A DNA stretch of 64,000 nucleotides from Kribbella catacumbae DSM 19601 (GTDB taxonomy: Bacteria; Actinomycetota; Actinomycetes; Propionibacteriales; Kribbellaceae): NCBI RefSeq assembly GCF_000372465.1, contig NZ_AQUZ01000013.1, positions 103,106-167,105 of the forward strand, read 5' to 3'. How positions within the stretch are numbered: position 1 is the stretch's first letter; every line of letters starts with the position of its first letter. A program made the position numbers and the translations under genes. Below are positions 23,751 through 31,145 of this stretch, piece after piece. The notes under the pieces are model-generated. The model made no database searches. It worked only from the letters and a program-made list of their open reading frames with translations, and was not told where the DNA came from.

Positions 23751-24346
23751 TTGCGACGCCAGTCCAGTAAGTACGACATTCTGCTGCCCCGGCTTGACAT
23801 TGGGGTGATCGAATCCAACAAACGCCGCATCATGAACGGGCGACGGCAGAACGGGGTGGCCAGATCCGAGCTTGGCCGGGACCTGCGGATTGGGGACGCA
23901 TACCTCGTCAACGACGAGAGTCAGATCTCGCTTCGGCGTGCAGTCCACGCGCTGGCCGGCTACTTCAGGCATGAGTTCAGGTTTGACTTCAATCAGTACC
24001 CGGTCGAGAGCGACGACTCACGGGAAGCGTGGTTGGGGTAGCGGACGAGGGGACCAACCTTCGCGCCCTCGGAGCCGCGGTGTTCGACTTCGAGTCCATC
24101 CGTGTCGACCACCAGGGCAAAGAGCGTTGGAGGTCGGTCGCGACACTCAGCTTCGTTTGGATCCATCCGTACGAGCGCGGGGAAGGTCTCCTCGGTGCAT
24201 CCTGGGACGGCTGGCAGGCTCGATATCCCGGATTTGAGATCGAGGAGCCTTGGTCGCCTTCTATGGAAGCATTCCTCCGGCGTCACCCGCATGTCTCGCA
24301 CGACGGCACGTCCACGACGGAGGTCCTCGGCAGGCAGTTCGACTAG
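23751..24346 (+). pseudogene. GNAT-like protein gene, apparently frameshifted
   Basis: Two plus-strand frames read as one protein. The first (23751-24041) contains 'ALAGYFRHEFRFDFNQYP' and ends at a TAG just after 'DSREAWLG'. The second (24029-24346) continues with 'VFDFESIRVDHQGKERW', 'SFVWIHPYERGEGLLGASW' and 'EEPWSPSMEAFLRRHP', matching a GNAT-like family with an HPYxRxxGLL motif. A shift near 24030-24040 would join them. Either the gene is broken or a sequencing or programmed shift is involved. A terminator-like hairpin follows 15 bp downstream. It is the last gene before attR. Confidence 0.45.
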
Positions 24347-24360
24347 CGCACGCGCTGCGG

Positions 24361-24391
24361 TTCGAGCCGTCGTCTCCGTCGACGGCTCGAA
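24361..24391 (+). terminator. 12-bp perfect hairpin near right end of the element
   Basis: Arms TTCGAGCCGTCG (24361-24372) and CGACGGCTCGAA (24380-24391), with a 7-nt loop, 15 bp after the last gene of the element. Confidence 0.65.
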
Positions 24392-24545
24392 CGCCCGGAG
24401 GCTCGGAGGCCCATGGGATATCCCATGGCTTTGGACGGGAAGCGATGGGAGTTGTCGGGGGCGGGCCGCAAGCCTGATCGGGCATACGTGCAGGTCAGGA
24501 GGCATGTCGGGAACCAACGGGCATGATGGTGGCGTTTCTGGGGCG

Positions 24546-24583
24546 AATCCGCGGGTTGTCGGTTCGAGTCCGACGGGGCCTAC
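24546..24583 (+). repeat. attR, 38-bp core repeat
   Basis: Identical to 6539-6576. Only the 3' part of the tRNA-Lys sequence is present here, without acceptor 5' strand or D arm, so it is an attachment site and not a second tRNA. Confidence 0.95.
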
Positions 24584-24595
24584 TCACCACCCGGG

Positions 24596-24676
24596 AGTAC
24601 TCCGCCCACGCAGGTTCCTCCGTCGCCGGCTCCCCACCCCCCAGCTACCTCGCTCCTCCGTCACTCGTCCGCTGCC
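24596..24676 (+). repeat. Intergenic repeat, copy 1 (GTACTMCGCCCACGCA family)
   Basis: Starts GAGTACTCCGCCCACGCA and has two CTCCTCCGTC-like blocks about 50 bp apart. It resembles copies at 29256, 33380, 34543 (reverse) and 38190. It lies in host DNA immediately after attR. Confidence 0.6.
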
Positions 24677-25342
24677 GCGACGACAGGTGTATCGGGGCGC
24701 GGCAGTTGCCCATGGCTAGCTCGAGCCTGGCCTCGGTGGCACCGGGCTGTCCCGGGTGTGGGGGCGACCCTGTCACCGGAAGGAGCTGTATCTGACTAAG
24801 TCGACGACCAACGCGAGAAGGTCGACGAGATCCATAAGGACCGGCGGATCACGCCCGAGCCCGAGCCTGGGCTCGGCTGGTTCATCCCCGTGAGTGACCG
24901 CCAGAGCCCACTACTGCGTTCTCATTAGGGCACGCGCAGGGCACGAATTTCTGATCCGTAGGAGCCTGCAGGCGGTCATCGGTGGCCATCACAACGGACT
25001 GCAGCACACGGCGCGCTCGATGTCGCCAAACACCCCATGCAGCGCAGTCGAGCGCGTCGGTATCGGGATCGATATCGGTCTGCCGCTAATCAAGACCGCC
25101 GCCCGAGACACCTGCGCGGCTTCCAACTCCTCAGCGGGCGACGTACTTACCGTGACCGGCTGGGTATTGCAGGTCCTCGCCTGGGCACTCGCCACGCTCT
25201 TCATCGCCGGCTTCACCGGCGCAGTGCGCAAGACATGACCTAGGCGGGAAGTATGAGGTTGGCTTCGGCGGCGTTCTTGCGCGGGTGGATCGTCGAGCCA
25301 TCCGCACGCTCGGCGGATGGTTGTCGCAGGCAACTAGGCCGG
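24677..25342. other. Gap with remnant of a membrane protein
   Basis: About 660 bp without a convincing complete gene. On the plus strand 25050-25238 encodes a tail with one membrane helix ('LTVTGWVLQVLAWALATLFI', then AGFTGAVRKT and stop), probably the C-terminus of a lost gene. The rest shows only short frames. The area between attR and the toxin cassette looks like worn accessory DNA. Confidence 0.4.
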
Positions 25343-25813
25343 TCAGATCGGCACCTCTTCGGGCCAGGCGGTCCACTTGACGCCGTGCCAGCGGTCTCTG
25401 GCGTGCTCGCGGAAGTGGTTGACCGCGGCCTTCACGTGATCGAGCGGGATCTCCGAGTCGGGGGGCCAGGGGACGGGGTTGCCGAAGATCGTGTAGCTGA
25501 CCTCATCGTCGGCGGCGTCGCCCGCGGCGTACCAGATGGTGTCTTCGTCGTAGTACTTGAGGCTGCCAACCTTGCCGTTTCGGTTCACGGCGAACATCAG
25601 GCTCTGGGGCGGGAGGCCGGTGTCTTCGTCCACCGGCGTGTCGAGCAGTCGGGCGTAGGCGGCGTGGCTGCCGTAGTCCTCGATCAATCCCGCGACGAAC
25701 TGGTCGAGATCATCAGGGGTGGCGATCACCAGCAGATCATGACCGGTGGGCAGGAGCTTCTGCCCCGGTAGTGGGAGACCACCGTCGAAGGTGACTCCGA
25801 TCGTGTTGGTCAT
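25343..25813 (-). CDS. Imm1-like immunity protein
   Basis: 156 residues, acidic and soluble. The pattern 'DLDQFVAGLIEDYGSHAAYA' followed by 'LMFAVNRNGKVGSLKYYDED', 'WYAAGD' and 'EIPLDHVKAAVNHF' fits the Imm1 family, the usual immunity partner of SCP1.201-type deaminase toxins. ATG 25813 overlaps the toxin stop (TGATG), so the pair is translationally coupled. It should bind the deaminase active site in the cytoplasm. Confidence 0.75.
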   Translation of the reverse strand: MTNTIGVTFDGGLPLPGQKLLPTGHDLLVIATPDDLDQFVAGLIEDYGSHAAYARLLDTPVDEDTGLPPQSLMFAVNRNGKVGSLKYYDEDTIWYAAGDAADDEVSYTIFGNPVPWPPDSEIPLDHVKAAVNHFREHARDRWHGVKWTAWPEEVPI

Positions 25814-26532
25814 CACTGATCCTCTCGTCCGATGAATGTGTGACGGAAGCCGGGCGCTACGACGGTCAACCTCGCGCCCGGCGGGAGTAAGTCTCTGAGG
25901 TAACGCTTGCAGCCGTAGGGGATGTCGCAGGGGATGTTGTTGATGACGATGGTCTCGTCGATCAGGCCCCGTTCGCGCATCGTCATGGCAAACTTCACCT
26001 CGACGTGGGACTCAATCGCCAGGCGGTGGTACGGCTTGGGGCCCAGCCCGCGATTGAAAATGAAGTCCCTCGCTTTCTGTTGGTACTCGTCGTGCCCGCT
26101 GACCAACTCAGGTGTGTCCGGGTCGCCGACGACTCGGAAGCCTCGAGTCTCGTCGTCCGGCCGTCGGGTAGGCAACTTGTCCAGAAGCTTCGACGCCGCA
26201 TCATCGGGACCGTTGCTGTTGCCGCTGGCTGTGCCTCTCTGACCTGCCGGGCGCCGGTCGGCTGTGTGAAGTCCGCTGATCATCTGCTCGGCCCACGCCC
26301 CGGCCGCCGAAGGTGCCATCGCGGCAAAGTGCGCTGCCTCCTCGCAGGCCCGTGCGGCGGCATCGAGTTGCAGCGCAGCCATCCGCGCCGCTGGGTTGCT
26401 CGTCGAGTCGGCAACCCGCGACGCATTCTCTCGGCAACGTGCCGCTAGTCGCTGCAGGGAGGCCACCATGGTTGGGATCTGGTCGAGGCATTCGACCAGC
26501 GCCTGCGCGACGCGTTGCAGGTCGGAGGGCAT
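25813..26532 (-). CDS. DddA-like (SCP1.201 family) deaminase toxin
   Basis: 239 residues. The N-terminal 90 residues are helical and resemble a type VII/WXG-like delivery region ('ALVECLDQIPTMVASLQRLA'). The C-terminal domain (about 125-239) has deaminase signatures: 'ESHVEVKFAMTMRERGL' with His176 and Glu178 (HxE), and 'NNIPCDIPYGC' with Cys202 and Cys208 as zinc ligands, followed by 'LLPPGARLTVVAP'. This closely parallels DddA, which converts cytidine to uridine in double-stranded DNA. There is no secretion signal peptide. The upstream WXG100-like gene and downstream Imm1-like gene complete a polymorphic toxin cassette. Spacing of the second Cys pair (Cx5C) differs from DddA (CxxC). Confidence 0.8.
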   Translation of the reverse strand: MPSDLQRVAQALVECLDQIPTMVASLQRLAARCRENASRVADSTSNPAARMAALQLDAAARACEEAAHFAAMAPSAAGAWAEQMISGLHTADRRPAGQRGTASGNSNGPDDAASKLLDKLPTRRPDDETRGFRVVGDPDTPELVSGHDEYQQKARDFIFNRGLGPKPYHRLAIESHVEVKFAMTMRERGLIDETIVINNIPCDIPYGCKRYLRDLLPPGARLTVVAPGFRHTFIGREDQ

Positions 26533-26537
26533 TCGAC

Positions 26538-26798
26538 CTAGATCTGGTTGGCGTAGCTCGCGCAGCCGGCCGAGGCGATCTCCAACGCCTCGATTGCCTG
26601 GCTGACGGCCCGCCCAGCCGCGTCCAGCACTTCGCTGATCTGCCGGTCCACGCCAGTTGCTGACCCGGCAATCAACGCCTGTACCTGGGCACTGCTCTGA
26701 CCGAACCGATTCTGGAATCCGCCCAGACCTCCAGCTGCCTGCTTGGACTCCATCGACAGGTGATGTAGCTGCTCCTTCAACTGCGTGACGGCGGACAT
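26538..26798 (-). CDS. Small WXG100-like helical protein
   Basis: 86 residues, entirely helical ('AVTQLKEQLHHLSMESKQAA', 'VDRQISEVLDAAGRAVSQAI'), with a Gly-rich turn and 'FQNRFGQSSAQVQ' in the middle where WXG100 proteins have WxG. The strict WxG motif is absent. ATG 26798 has GAGGAG seven bases upstream. It ends five bases before the toxin gene, so it probably serves as the toxin's type VII export partner or chaperone. Confidence 0.6.
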   Translation of the reverse strand: MSAVTQLKEQLHHLSMESKQAAGGLGGFQNRFGQSSAQVQALIAGSATGVDRQISEVLDAAGRAVSQAIEALEIASAGCASYANQI

Positions 26799-26987
26799 CG
26801 GCATCTCCTCGCTGGCGTTCTGGTCGTTGGTGGAACAGCGGGCGGGCGGCGCCCTCGCTCGAGTACGCCCGCCCACTGGCCTGAAGGAGCCTTCAGCCTC
26901 GGGAGGCCGAAAGTTCCAACTCTGGCTGACGAAACCGGCATCGACGGGCGATCACCTGCGCCAGCGCTGGATGTCGGATCCGTCAGT

Positions 26988-27203
26988 TCATAGCGCCGCG
27001 CGGCTGTACCGAGGCGGCCGTCGATCAGGAGCCGTGACAGGGACACAACGCAACTGCCGCTGCGGCAGCCCACAGATGCGGCGTTGGAGCACATCGACAT
27101 AGGCCTGAGCCAACCCAGCCGGTCCGATGTGCTCCTCAACCAGGTGATCACCTAGCCAAAGCTGCACTCTCCACAGCTGCCGTACCTCGATCACCGGTTC
27201 CAT
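26988..27203 (-). CDS. Small hypothetical protein
   Basis: 71 residues from ATG 27203 (an ATG at 27266 would add 21). 'IEVRQLWRVQLWLGDHLVEE' and 'GLAQAYVDVLQRR' read like a real fold, but the C-terminal third is basic and irregular. It points toward the WXG-like gene and could be the first gene of that unit. No family recognised. Confidence 0.35.
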   Translation of the reverse strand: MEPVIEVRQLWRVQLWLGDHLVEEHIGPAGLAQAYVDVLQRRICGLPQRQLRCVPVTAPDRRPPRYSRAAL

Positions 27204-27312
27204 ATGGATCAGTGAATACTGGTGTGGCCGTCCCCAAAATGCAGCGACAGTGCGGTCCTGATGCATTGCTAGTGCAGTCCCGGCTCCATGACTTTGCGGA
27301 GGGTTTTACCAG

Positions 27313-28782
27313 GTGGACATAGTTGATCTGTGGACTGGTCGTCGAGCATCGGCCCTGCGAGCTTCGTTGCGGATGACGAATGAGGCATTCGCCGCTCATC
27401 TCGGCGCAGCGGTCCGCACCGTCGCCACCTGGGAAGCCAAGCCGGACATGGTGCTGTCCGCAGCAATGCAAGAGATCCTCGACAGCGCTCTCAAGGGCGC
27501 AGACGAGGACGTCCAGCGCCGTTTCGCGATGATCCTCAACGTCTCCGGAAGTCTCGATACCGAAGCGGCGCGCACGGCCGAGCGCACCCTTCACAGCACC
27601 GTGCGTCCCGCGCCGGAGGCAGCAGTTGAGGCTAGCCAGCAGAACTGGCGGCAGGTCCGGCAGTACCTGACCGAACAGGGCATCGACCTGGCTGCACGTA
27701 CAGCCGATCTGTATGACGCCGAACTGCGCGTCGAGCACGTGCCCGCGCTCAGCACGCCGGCCTGGCTACCGCAGCGCCCTGTGCTCCTGGAAGATGTCAA
27801 GCTGCGCTGGAACGAGGCGTCGCCACAGCCTCGTCTGACCGGCAGCGAAGCAGAAGCTCGTACCGCGCTACCTCTAAGGGCACCTGGCCACGCGTTCACC
27901 CAGTACACCAGCGCGATCCGGTACCTCCGCCCGCCGGCACTCTTCGAGAACCGGAGCAGCTACCGCCTCCTGGATGTCGACTGGTCGAACGGCAAGGGAG
28001 CAATGACCTTCGGCCTGTCCACCTTCTTCAACAAACTCGATATTGGCGAGGTACTAGCCCACGAAGCCGGCGCAGCCGACGTCTCCGGCAATCTGAACTG
28101 GGCCCATCTGCCGTTCCGTTCCCTGCTCGGCGACTTGTTCGATCTGTCCAACCGTGCAGTCAACCCAGGTATCAGCACCCTCACGATCCGACGGGACATG
28201 ACGACCGGTGACGGTAGCTTCTTCCTACTACGCCGCGACCCAACCCAAGTCACCAATGGCCGGCACTACAGCCTGCTACCCGCAGGCGAATTCCAACCTG
28301 CCAGCATCTCTCCCCAGAGCCTCCTCGTCGACCTCGACATCTGGCGCAACATGGTTCGCGAGTACGCCGAGGAGATGCTCGGTCAACCCGAGCACGACGG
28401 CAGCGGCGGCACCCCCGTCGATTACGAGGTCTGGCCCTTCTACCGAGACATGACAGCGGCCCGCAACGCCGGAACCATCCGGCCGTACGTTCTTGGCGTC
28501 ATCCTCGACGCCCTCAGCCTCAACGCCTCAATCGCGACCGCCACAGTGATAGACGACCACATTTTCGACAACCTGTTCCGCGACCGAGTCGCCACGAACC
28601 CCGAAGGCGAGGTCGTCAGTTCTATCGGGAACAACAAGCCCATCCACGGCCTAACCTTCGACGAGGAAACCGTCACCCGCCTCACCACACAGGAACCCCT
28701 AGGCCAAACCAGCGCCGCCTGCCTCACCCTCGCCTGGAAACACCGAGCCACCATCCTCGGCGCTGGATCGTCGACCTCCTGA
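27313..28782 (+). CDS. XRE-type regulator with large Nudix-like C-terminal region
   Basis: 489 residues. The N-terminal HTH is 'ALRASLRMTNEAFAAHLGAA' followed by 'RTVATWEAKPDMVLSAAMQE'. A helical linker leads to a region from about residue 150 to the end. This includes 'SLLPAGEFQPASISPQSL' and 'IWRNMVREYAEEMLG' near 345-358; the latter resembles the RExxEE core of a Nudix box, though the preceding Gly residues of the box are not seen. It may be a ligand-sensing fold rather than an enzyme. GGAGGG precedes the GTG start. Related HTH proteins occur beside toxin and defence genes in actinobacteria, but the target is unknown. Confidence 0.7.
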   Translation: MDIVDLWTGRRASALRASLRMTNEAFAAHLGAAVRTVATWEAKPDMVLSAAMQEILDSALKGADEDVQRRFAMILNVSGSLDTEAARTAERTLHSTVRPAPEAAVEASQQNWRQVRQYLTEQGIDLAARTADLYDAELRVEHVPALSTPAWLPQRPVLLEDVKLRWNEASPQPRLTGSEAEARTALPLRAPGHAFTQYTSAIRYLRPPALFENRSSYRLLDVDWSNGKGAMTFGLSTFFNKLDIGEVLAHEAGAADVSGNLNWAHLPFRSLLGDLFDLSNRAVNPGISTLTIRRDMTTGDGSFFLLRRDPTQVTNGRHYSLLPAGEFQPASISPQSLLVDLDIWRNMVREYAEEMLGQPEHDGSGGTPVDYEVWPFYRDMTAARNAGTIRPYVLGVILDALSLNASIATATVIDDHIFDNLFRDRVATNPEGEVVSSIGNNKPIHGLTFDEETVTRLTTQEPLGQTSAACLTLAWKHRATILGAGSSTS

Positions 28783-28803
28783 TCCGAAAGAACCTGCACC
28801 CGC

Positions 28804-29247
28804 ATGGTTCGGACATGGCCGACCTACGCCGGTGACCCGGTGGTTGGCGGGCCGCCGTTCATCGAGCCCGGTGCGTACCACCACATCGACGGTGGCCTGT
28901 ACTCCGAGGGTGACGATGCGTGGCTCGTGCTGCACAACGACTTGTACGCGAAGTTCCGGGACGGCATGGAGGACATCGTCACGACGACGAACCTCCCTCG
29001 GTTCCAGCAAATGCCTTATACGCCAGAGCCTTATCTCGAAGGCGGTGTCGGTGCCGGCCACAACAACTTCTTCACGGATCGCAGCGGCCACCTGTGGGCA
29101 ACCTTCTTCCGCAACCCGAACTTCGGCTACTGGTCCGCCCCCTCGCGCCTCCCCGACACCGCGGTAGCTGGCGTCGTCCGACTGGAATGGACCGGCCCGA
29201 CACGCAACCGCCTGTACGTCCAACGCCGACGAGCCCTCAACGGCTGA
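28804..29247 (+). pseudogene. Glycoside hydrolase (GH43-like) C-terminal remnant
   Basis: About 147 residues resembling the last blade of a five-bladed beta-propeller glycosidase: 'AGHNNFFTDRSGHLWATFFR' and 'NPNFGYWSAPSRLPDTAVAG', 'VVRLEWTGPTRNRLYVQRR'. The catalytic Asp-containing N-terminal part of GH43 enzymes is absent, and the frame begins 20 bp after the XRE gene. It is best read as a leftover 3' fragment. Confidence 0.55.
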
Positions 29248-29255
29248 CCACCCCA

Positions 29256-29326
29256 GTACTACGCCCACGCACCTCCTCCGTCTGCGCTCCCCCCTCCCCG
29301 CCGCTCCTCAGTCGCGGCTCGCGGAG
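29256..29326 (+). repeat. Intergenic repeat, copy 2
   Basis: Starts AGTACTACGCCCACGCACCT, then CTCCGTC, a C-rich spacer and CCGCTCCTCAGTCGCGGCTCG. It follows the glycosidase remnant. Confidence 0.65.
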
Positions 29327-29468
29327 GGCTGCGCACGCACAACCCGGTACCGATGGCCCCGACGCGCCGAGGGAAGCGCTTGCCGACGGAGATGGGTATG
29401 CGCGGGCCTCCGGCCGCTCCCGGCAATGTGCCTACGGCCGGCATGCTGTGGCCCTCAGCGTCCGGCGG

Positions 29469-30035
29469 TCAGTCCTCCGGTCCGCTGGGGCCAAACGCCT
29501 CCTCGATCATCTCCGCATACTCGGCGTCGGTTGCGCCACGGTGGTCGCCGGTCGTCGGGTCCTGGACCAGCCACGGCTGGTACAGCGTGCCCTCGACCCA
29601 CTTGGAGAACCAGTCAACGATCGTCATGTGCTGCGGGAACGTGCATGACACGCCGTCCGGGGCCGGGTTCGGGTCGTAGCCCCAGATCTGGCCGTCGGCG
29701 AGGTTGAGCTCACTGCTGATGGCGCAACCCCAGTCGCACAGAGTGAGGACACCGCCCTTGAGCCCGGTCAGCGTGTCCAGGCCGCCAGGGCGATGCCCGT
29801 CCCTGAGGCCGAGGAGACCGTAACCGGGGCCGAAGCCGCCGTTGCCGACCTCCAGGTAGAGCCGGCGCAGCAGCGATGGCAGTGCCCGGCCGGCCAGTTC
29901 CTCGGCCTCCGCGACTGCGGCAGGCGGCGCGGGTCGGAGCGGTGCCAACCGGCTGGCTGGAACCTCGTCGATGTACCCGCCGGCGGCGATCCGTCGGACC
30001 ACCGCATCGAACACCTGGTCCTCTCTTGTCGACAT
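29469..30035 (-). CDS. SMI1/KNR4 (SUKH) family protein
   Basis: 188 residues with the SUKH pattern: 'AEELAGRALPSLLRRLYLEV', 'GNGGFGPGYGLLGLRDG', then the C-terminal 'DWGCAISSELNLADGQIWGY' and 'IVDWFSKWVEG'. SUKH proteins are a major class of immunity proteins against polymorphic toxins and also occur as standalone genes. It lies 3 kb from the deaminase cassette and has no toxin next to it, so it may be an orphan immunity gene. Confidence 0.8.
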   Translation of the reverse strand: MSTREDQVFDAVVRRIAAGGYIDEVPASRLAPLRPAPPAAVAEAEELAGRALPSLLRRLYLEVGNGGFGPGYGLLGLRDGHRPGGLDTLTGLKGGVLTLCDWGCAISSELNLADGQIWGYDPNPAPDGVSCTFPQHMTIVDWFSKWVEGTLYQPWLVQDPTTGDHRGATDAEYAEMIEEAFGPSGPED

Positions 30036-30158
30036 GGCCCGCAGGGTAGCCGCACGGTGCGCGATTCATCCCGTCGGCCCGTCGTCGGGTGGACTCGCGC
30101 ACCGCACTGAACTCGGCATGAGCGCGCTTCGCAGCATGGTCGGGCGGTCGTAGTCGTA

Positions 30159-30959
30159 TCAACTGCTCGCCCAAGCTGTCGCAGGAGAGGGCAGCCTTTC
30201 GGTTGCGGCGTAGTGGAGGCGGACGGAGCCGCCGGTGTCGGTGTGGACCGAGAGCAACTGCAATCGGGTCGGAGGTTCGCCTACGGCGAGAGGCGGGCCG
30301 TCCATGATCGATGGTGTGCCGAGTCCGCCGATGAGGGCGGGCGCCAAGGTCAGGTGTAGTTCGTCGATCAGGCCTGCCCGCAACAACGCGCCGTTGAGGC
30401 CGCCGCCCGCGGTTGATAGGACGCATTTGACGCCGAGTTCGGTGCCCATCGCGGCTATCGCTTGGGCCAGGTCGACGCGCGCTTCGCCGACAACGAGGTA
30501 GCAGATGCGTTCCCGGCGGAGATAGCCGAGATAGTCGGCCGGTGTCGATCGTGCTACCAGGACCAGCGCGTCCCAGTTCTCGTGTTTCTCGGTCCAGCGC
30601 ACTCTTCCGCGGCTGTCGACGACGGTGAACCACATGTGCGGCGGCGACGGTTGTCTGGTGATGTCCGGCGGAAGGAAGTGCTGGTAGAGCTCGGCGGTGT
30701 CACCGTCGTAGGCGGGCAGTTCTTCCGGAACCGCGTCCTCGGTCACCAGGCTGCCGCTGCCCTCCAGGATGGCATTGCACCCGTACTGCTGTCTGAGCAC
30801 CTCGATGACGTCGATCGACACTGAATCGGCGGCCCGCGGCGTCATCGATTCCCACAGCTCCGAACTCGGCTGCCGCATCAAGAGCGCGTCTCTGGTGAGC
30901 GCGACCTTCCCGTCGACGCTGGCCCCCACGCTGACCACCACCCGCGGTCGCTGCATCAC
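30159..30959 (-). CDS. RibD C-terminal (dihydrofolate reductase-fold) reductase
   Basis: About 266 residues with the RibD_C/pyrimidine reductase pattern: 'RVVVSVGASVDGKVALTRD' at the N-terminus, 'NAILEGSGSLV', 'VKCVLSTAGGGLNGALLRAG' (the NADPH-binding Gly motif) and 'LIDELHLTLAPALIGG'. Such proteins reduce pteridine or pyrimidine substrates with NADPH; many actinobacterial copies are outside riboflavin operons and of unknown substrate. No riboflavin genes are nearby. Confidence 0.85.
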   Translation of the reverse strand: MMQRPRVVVSVGASVDGKVALTRDALLMRQPSSELWESMTPRAADSVSIDVIEVLRQQYGCNAILEGSGSLVTEDAVPEELPAYDGDTAELYQHFLPPDITRQPSPPHMWFTVVDSRGRVRWTEKHENWDALVLVARSTPADYLGYLRRERICYLVVGEARVDLAQAIAAMGTELGVKCVLSTAGGGLNGALLRAGLIDELHLTLAPALIGGLGTPSIMDGPPLAVGEPPTRLQLLSVHTDTGGSVRLHYAATERLPSPATAWASS

Positions 30960-31145
30960 AGCTCCTCTGGCTCGCCGGACACTCAGATCTACCAGCGGCC
31001 ACCGACAAAAGCGCGCCGGCCACCTTCACGACGCCCAGTCAGCAACCTTCCGACGATTCGGAGTACACGCCAAATGTTGCCCTCGCCACGGTCCGCACCT
31101 AGCGTTCTGGTGGCGGTCAGGGTCCCCGAGAGAGCGGAGTACCTC

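Larger units (their letters stand above)
6539..24583. mobile_element. Actinomycete integrative and conjugative element (AICE) in tRNA-Lys
   Basis: About 18.0 kb lies between perfect 38-bp direct repeats, the left one being the 3' part of the tRNA-Lys gene. Inside are the standard AICE modules. Excision and integration: tyrosine integrase and small HTH excisionase. Replication: DUF3987 protein, primase-polymerase and iteron-like repeats. Transfer: TraB/FtsK-like translocase with small membrane proteins. Regulation: GntR/UTRA protein beside triple operators. The integrase is not directly next to either att site; cargo lies between it and attL. The cytolysin-like gene and the ATPase/TOPRIM pair look AT-richer than the backbone, which suggests later acquisition. 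Confidence 0.93.

Noticed and set aside
23520..23972. 150-codon minus-strand frame upstream of the ATPase gene
   Set aside because: No ribosome site or family pattern; the plus-strand GNAT-like reading fits better.
24546..24583. Possible second tRNA-Lys gene
   Set aside because: Only the anticodon-to-3' part exists; no acceptor 5' strand or D arm. It is the attR site.
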